From Ignavibacteria bacterium (GTDB taxonomy: Bacteria > Bacteroidota > Ignavibacteria > SZUA-365), in the NCBI GenBank assembly GCA_016720835.1, contig JADKJW010000003.1, forward strand, positions 248,001 to 312,000: a stretch of 64,000 nucleotides of DNA. Reading direction: 5' to 3'. The notes beneath the pieces were generated by a model. It worked only from the letters and a program-made list of their open reading frames with translations. It was not told where the DNA came from and ran no database searches. Below, piece after piece: positions 63,048-64,000 of the stretch. Made by a program: the position numbers and the translations under genes. Position 1 is the stretch's first letter. Each line of letters begins with the position of its first letter.

Positions 63048-64000
63048 TCACAGCCGCGACGCGACAACGACCACCCCTTTCACGGCCCCCGTGTCGACAA
63101 GGCGGGCATCGCACGCTTCCAGGAGCATGACGTACATCCCGAGACGCACGCGGCGTCCGGCATCGTCGCGTCCATCCCAGAGGACCTGACCGGTGCTCCC
63201 GGAGGGCGCGTTGTTCGCGACGGTGCGCACGAGACGTCCCCGCGTGTCGAACACGCGCAGCCGTATCTGGGCGACGTTCCAGGGCAGCGTGTAGCAGACG
63301 ACACAGGCATCGTCGACGCCGTCCCCGTCGGGTGAGAAGGGATTCGGCGCGAACGACAGGGACGCCTCGCCGCCGGCCTCGAGCGGAGGACGACGCGTGT
63401 AGACCGAATTGCGCGCTCCGGGCGTGCCGCCGCGAGGATCGGCGCAGGTGGTCCAGTTCGCCGGCAGCGTCGCGGGAAAGCCGTCGTTCAGACGTTCCAG
63501 CGATCGCCCTTTCGTGGACGCGACATTCGGATGATGCCACGAGGACGAGTACCGGAGACTGTCGACGACGGCGCCGTTCGCGTCCGCGATGACGATCTCG
63601 TCCTCCGTGCCTGCGAGAGACAGCCCTCCGTCGGACAGCACCGCGTGCACCCGGGACGGCGACGCGGATGCGAGTTCGGGAAAACGCGCGAAGAGGCTGC
63701 TGTCCGACGCGATCACCAGATACCCGCCGGCCGGCACGGGACCCGAGGCCCGGGAAAGCGATCTGTATGTCCTTTTTCCGTCCGCTCCGGGCGCGTCCGC
63801 GATGCGGAAGGCGCGAACGTCGAGCGGCGACGTCGTGGTGTTGACGATCTCGACCCACTCGGCATCGCCTTCCAGAGGATCAAAGAGGATTTCGTTGACG
63901 GCAAGCGATCCGCGGGCGAGCGCGTTGTGCACGTCGAGGATGCGCCGATTGTTCTCGTCCCGTTCGTCGGGCGCGTACGCGACGATCGCGATGACGCGCG
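63048..64000 (-). CDS. Lamin tail domain protein, N-terminus beyond the window
   Basis: The frame is open to the right edge. A lamin-tail (LTD) domain is visible (LAVNEILFDPLEGDAEWVEI, VNTTTSPLDVRAFRIAD, GGYLVIASDSSLFARFP), followed by a C-terminal FlgD-like/sorting region (LSFAPNPFSPDGDGVDDACV, LRVFDTRGRLVRTV, DGRDDAGRRVRLGMYVMLLE). LTD domains in bacteria occur in secreted nucleases and adhesins. Upstream codons (VIAIVAYAPDERDENNRRIL) continue the coding sequence. The end at 63048 lies 16 bases from the convergent kinase stop. Confidence 0.8.
   Translation of the reverse strand, partial: RVIAIVAYAPDERDENNRRILDVHNALARGSLAVNEILFDPLEGDAEWVEIVNTTTSPLDVRAFRIADAPGADGKRTYRSLSRASGPVPAGGYLVIASDSSLFARFPELASASPSRVHAVLSDGGLSLAGTEDEIVIADANGAVVDSLRYSSSWHHPNVASTKGRSLERLNDGFPATLPANWTTCADPRGGTPGARNSVYTRRPPLEAGGEASLSFAPNPFSPDGDGVDDACVVCYTLPWNVAQIRLRVFDTRGRLVRTVANNAPSGSTGQVLWDGRDDAGRRVRLGMYVMLLEACDARLVDTGAVKGVVVVASRL

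Overview
The window is a stretch of chromosome from a high-GC member of the Bacteroidota-Chlorobiota-Ignavibacteriota (FCB) group. Several independent signs agree: secreted proteins with type IX secretion (T9SS) C-terminal sorting tails, including the NYPNPF motif; a DUF5686 outer-membrane protein; an OstA-like protein; and at least nine intergenic sites that fit the Bacteroidota promoter form TTG-N19..21-TAnnTT(T/C/G)(G/C). The lineage is not resolved further; Ignavibacteria or Kapabacteria-like bacteria would fit. I see no rRNA, phage, insertion sequence or CRISPR array. One tRNA (Gln) is present.

Layout. 1-4.7 kb (minus strand): tRNA-Gln, prs, rplY, pth, a secreted beta-propeller-like protein, rpsF and the first codons of ssb. 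4.8-10.6 kb: a DUF5686 outer-membrane protein and a metallophosphoesterase, then divergently an OstA-like protein and a class V aminotransferase. 10.6-14 kb (minus): kdsC, kdsA, prfA and a WaaE-like glycosyltransferase. 14-18.2 kb (plus): a small T9SS cargo, a lipoprotein and a PDZ-membrane-GAF-SpoIIE phosphatase. 18.2-22.6 kb (minus): a LarB-LarE fusion, a homocysteine methyltransferase and a thrombospondin-type-3 repeat protein. 22.6-31 kb (plus): an Omp85 protein, a UbiA prenyltransferase, RNase HII, YraN, small membrane proteins, a BNR-type T9SS cargo, a DinB-like protein and an SRPBCC protein, nearly all with broken frames. 31.2-36.7 kb (plus): ornithine carbamoyltransferase, carbamate kinase, an aspartate carbamoyltransferase-like enzyme, ornithine aminotransferase and a cyclic 2,3-diphosphoglycerate synthetase-like P-loop protein, closed by a terminator. 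36.7-44.7 kb: a GH5 cargo, a RelE-type toxin-antitoxin pair and a heavy-metal RND efflux operon led by a Cys/His-rich small protein. 44.8-57 kb (minus): a BNR-type T9SS cargo, then a nine-gene polysaccharide operon (Wzm/Wzt ABC exporter, glycosyltransferases, FkbM methyltransferase). 57-64 kb: an M28 peptidase, three tandem near-identical small CPPFC proteins, a membrane protein plus hybrid histidine kinase, and a lamin-tail-domain protein running off the edge.

How the genes work together. Envelope building is the main theme: Kdo synthesis (kdsA, kdsC), a core-type glycosyltransferase, OstA-like transport, an Omp85 protein and an ABC-exported glycan. The 31-36 kb operon joins carbamoyl phosphate and ornithine metabolism. 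Nickel-pincer cofactor synthesis is represented by the LarBE fusion.

Data quality. Many genes between 22.6 and 34 kb and between 46 and 54 kb, and single genes at 14.95 and 60.0 kb, carry frameshifts. Where I could work out the repair it is almost always one base in a short G, C, A or T run, which points to sequencing error rather than decay. I therefore annotate these as genes with broken frames. The candidates most worth following are the triplicated CPPFC proteins, the P-loop enzyme in the carbamoyl operon, the LarBE fusion and the promoter set.
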